This document shows positions 6,161-6,652 of a stretch of DNA of 6,652 nucleotides, one piece after another. Position numbers and translations under genes: made by a program. Origin of the DNA: Bacteroidota bacterium (GTDB lineage: Bacteria > Bacteroidota > Bacteroidia > Bacteroidales > UBA1402); assembly GCA_030706285.1 (NCBI GenBank), contig JAUZOU010000169.1:1-6652 (forward strand). The letters are read 5' to 3'. Each line of letters starts with the position of its first letter. The stretch's first letter is position 1. The notes under the pieces are model-generated. The model saw nothing but the letters and a program-made list of their open reading frames with translations, was not told the DNA's origin and searched no databases.

Positions 6161-6310
6161 ATAATTATAAAAATTGATTACTTGAAGCAGGCTTTGGTTT
6201 TACAGCTTATCACTTCAGTCTATGAACGTTTGCTGCTATCAGTCTTTTGAAACATCATCGATTGTCTGTTCGATGTCGGCACACAACTAAGAGAAGAATA
6301 CACATGCATT
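6161..6310. other. Intergenic stretch upstream of the rimP promoter
   Basis: These 150 bases are part of the 326-base gap between the OmpA-family gene and rimP. The promoter-proximal end (6161-6180) is A/T-rich. The rest holds no convincing coding frame, no tRNA-like cloverleaf and no second promoter matching TAnnTTTG on the minus strand. The one regular element seen is an inverted repeat at 6256-6275. I assign no function. Confidence 0.5.
6256..6275. repeat. Short inverted repeat upstream of the rimP promoter
   Basis: CATCGA (6256-6261) and TCGATG (6270-6275) are perfect inverted 6-base arms separated by 8 bases. It could be a regulator site about 120 bases upstream of the -7 box or a weak hairpin. 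A chance repeat of this size is quite possible. Confidence 0.25.
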
Positions 6311-6362
6311 AAAAACAAGAAAGGCTACTCTCCTGTTGAGAGCAGCCTTTCCTGTTTTTTTT
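6311..6362. terminator. Strong, bidirectional rho-independent terminator after the OmpA-family gene
   Basis: The arms at 6313-6332 and 6338-6357 pair over 20 consecutive positions, two of them G-U, around a 5-base loop. On the minus strand the stem is followed by a T5 run (6315-6311, partly inside the stem), so it ends the OmpA-family transcript 28 bases after the stop codon. On the plus strand it is followed by T8 (6355-6362), so it would also stop transcription from the other direction, although no plus-strand gene is evident. Confidence 0.88.
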
Positions 6363-6390
6363 GTAACCGATTGTAAAGCAATCAAACTGA

Positions 6391-6652
6391 TCAAAGTTCA
6401 CCAGCCTGTGCTTTCTTCATCATTTCCTCGTTAGCTGTAATGGCGACTTCCACACGACGGTTTTGCTGACGTCCGGCTTCAGTATCATTGGATGCTGCAG
6501 GAGAAGAAGAACCCATTCCTTGTGTTGTAATACGAGAACCGCTAACACCTTGTGCAACCAGAAAATCTTTAACTGCTTTGGCACGATCTTCAGACAGAGG
6601 CTGGTTGATGGCATCAGATCCGGTATTGTCAGTATGACCGTAAATCATCACA
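6391..6652 (-). CDS. OmpA-family outer-membrane protein, C-terminal peptidoglycan-binding domain (5' part beyond window)
   Basis: Only the last 86 residues are visible; the frame stays open to the window edge, so the GTG and ATG codons near the edge are internal and not starts. The sequence reads (V)MIYGHTDNTGSDAINQPLSEDRAKAV and continues through GMGSSSPAASNDTEAGRQQNRRVEVAI, the second half of an OmpA C-terminal domain. The Asp of GHTD and the Arg of SEDRAKAV are 15 residues apart, as are the diaminopimelate-contacting Asp271 and Arg286 of E. coli OmpA, so non-covalent peptidoglycan binding should be intact. A short polar tail (TANEEMMKKAQAGEL) follows the domain. Such proteins anchor the outer membrane to the cell wall from the periplasm. 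Whether the missing N-terminal part is a beta-barrel, a lipoprotein or another domain cannot be seen. A strong terminator follows, so the gene is separate from the rimP operon. Confidence 0.92.
   Translation of the reverse strand, partial: VMIYGHTDNTGSDAINQPLSEDRAKAVKDFLVAQGVSGSRITTQGMGSSSPAASNDTEAGRQQNRRVEVAITANEEMMKKAQAGEL

Noticed and set aside
6059..6250. 63-codon plus-strand frame overlapping the rimP start, leader and promoter
   Set aside because: It begins inside rimP on the opposite strand, runs through the leader hairpin and promoter, shows no family resemblance or promoter, and has the composition of non-coding DNA.
6065..6390. Initiator tRNA gene upstream of rimP, as found in some proteobacteria
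   Set aside because: No cloverleaf, T-loop GTTCRA context or CCA end could be found on either strand.
6391..6651. Complete small ORF starting at the GTG or ATG near the right edge
   Set aside because: The frame is open to the window end and the residues are mid-domain in an OmpA C-terminal fold, so this is the tail of a longer gene.

Overview
The window is a core housekeeping segment from a member of the Bacteroidota, most likely order Bacteroidales. Three things point there: the minus-strand order rimP-nusA-infB-cvpA-sufB, start codons without Shine-Dalgarno sequences, and a promoter matching the Bacteroides primary-sigma consensus (-33 TTTG, -7 TAnnTTTG). The genus cannot be fixed from the sequence alone. 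All genes lie on the minus strand, so transcription runs from high to low coordinates. I see no mobile elements, CRISPR array, tRNA, rRNA or signs of horizontal transfer.

Region by region, in transcription order: (1) 6652-6391 is the C-terminal, peptidoglycan-binding end of an OmpA-family protein, closed by a strong 20-bp hairpin with T-tracts on both sides (6311-6362). (2) 6310-6065 is an intergenic region with a well-formed promoter (6130-6160). Its short leader of about 60 nt contains a G6/C6 hairpin plus U7 terminator-like structure, spanned by a 12-codon upstream ORF. (3) rimP (6064-5597), nusA (5554-4301) and infB (4237-1118) are separated by 42 and 63 bases with no convincing terminator, and so probably form one transcription unit for ribosome maturation, transcription elongation and translation initiation. 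(4) A second terminator-like hairpin (1017-1060) lies between infB and a CvpA-family membrane protein gene (1002-475). (5) sufB, for Fe-S cluster assembly, follows after 6 bases (468-1) and runs off the window edge.

The proteins are orthodox members of known families and I found no new protein system. The interesting material is regulatory. The rimP-nusA-infB operon appears to start with an intrinsic-terminator-like hairpin whose left arm lies immediately after the start codon of a tiny leader ORF. That layout could couple translation initiation (and hence IF2) to expression of the operon. The cvpA-suf part is set behind a similar hairpin with no obvious promoter between hairpin and gene. Other points are a duplicated motif in the long N-terminal extension of IF2, a 10-base element shared by the nusA and infB leaders, and a possible internal promoter in cvpA.
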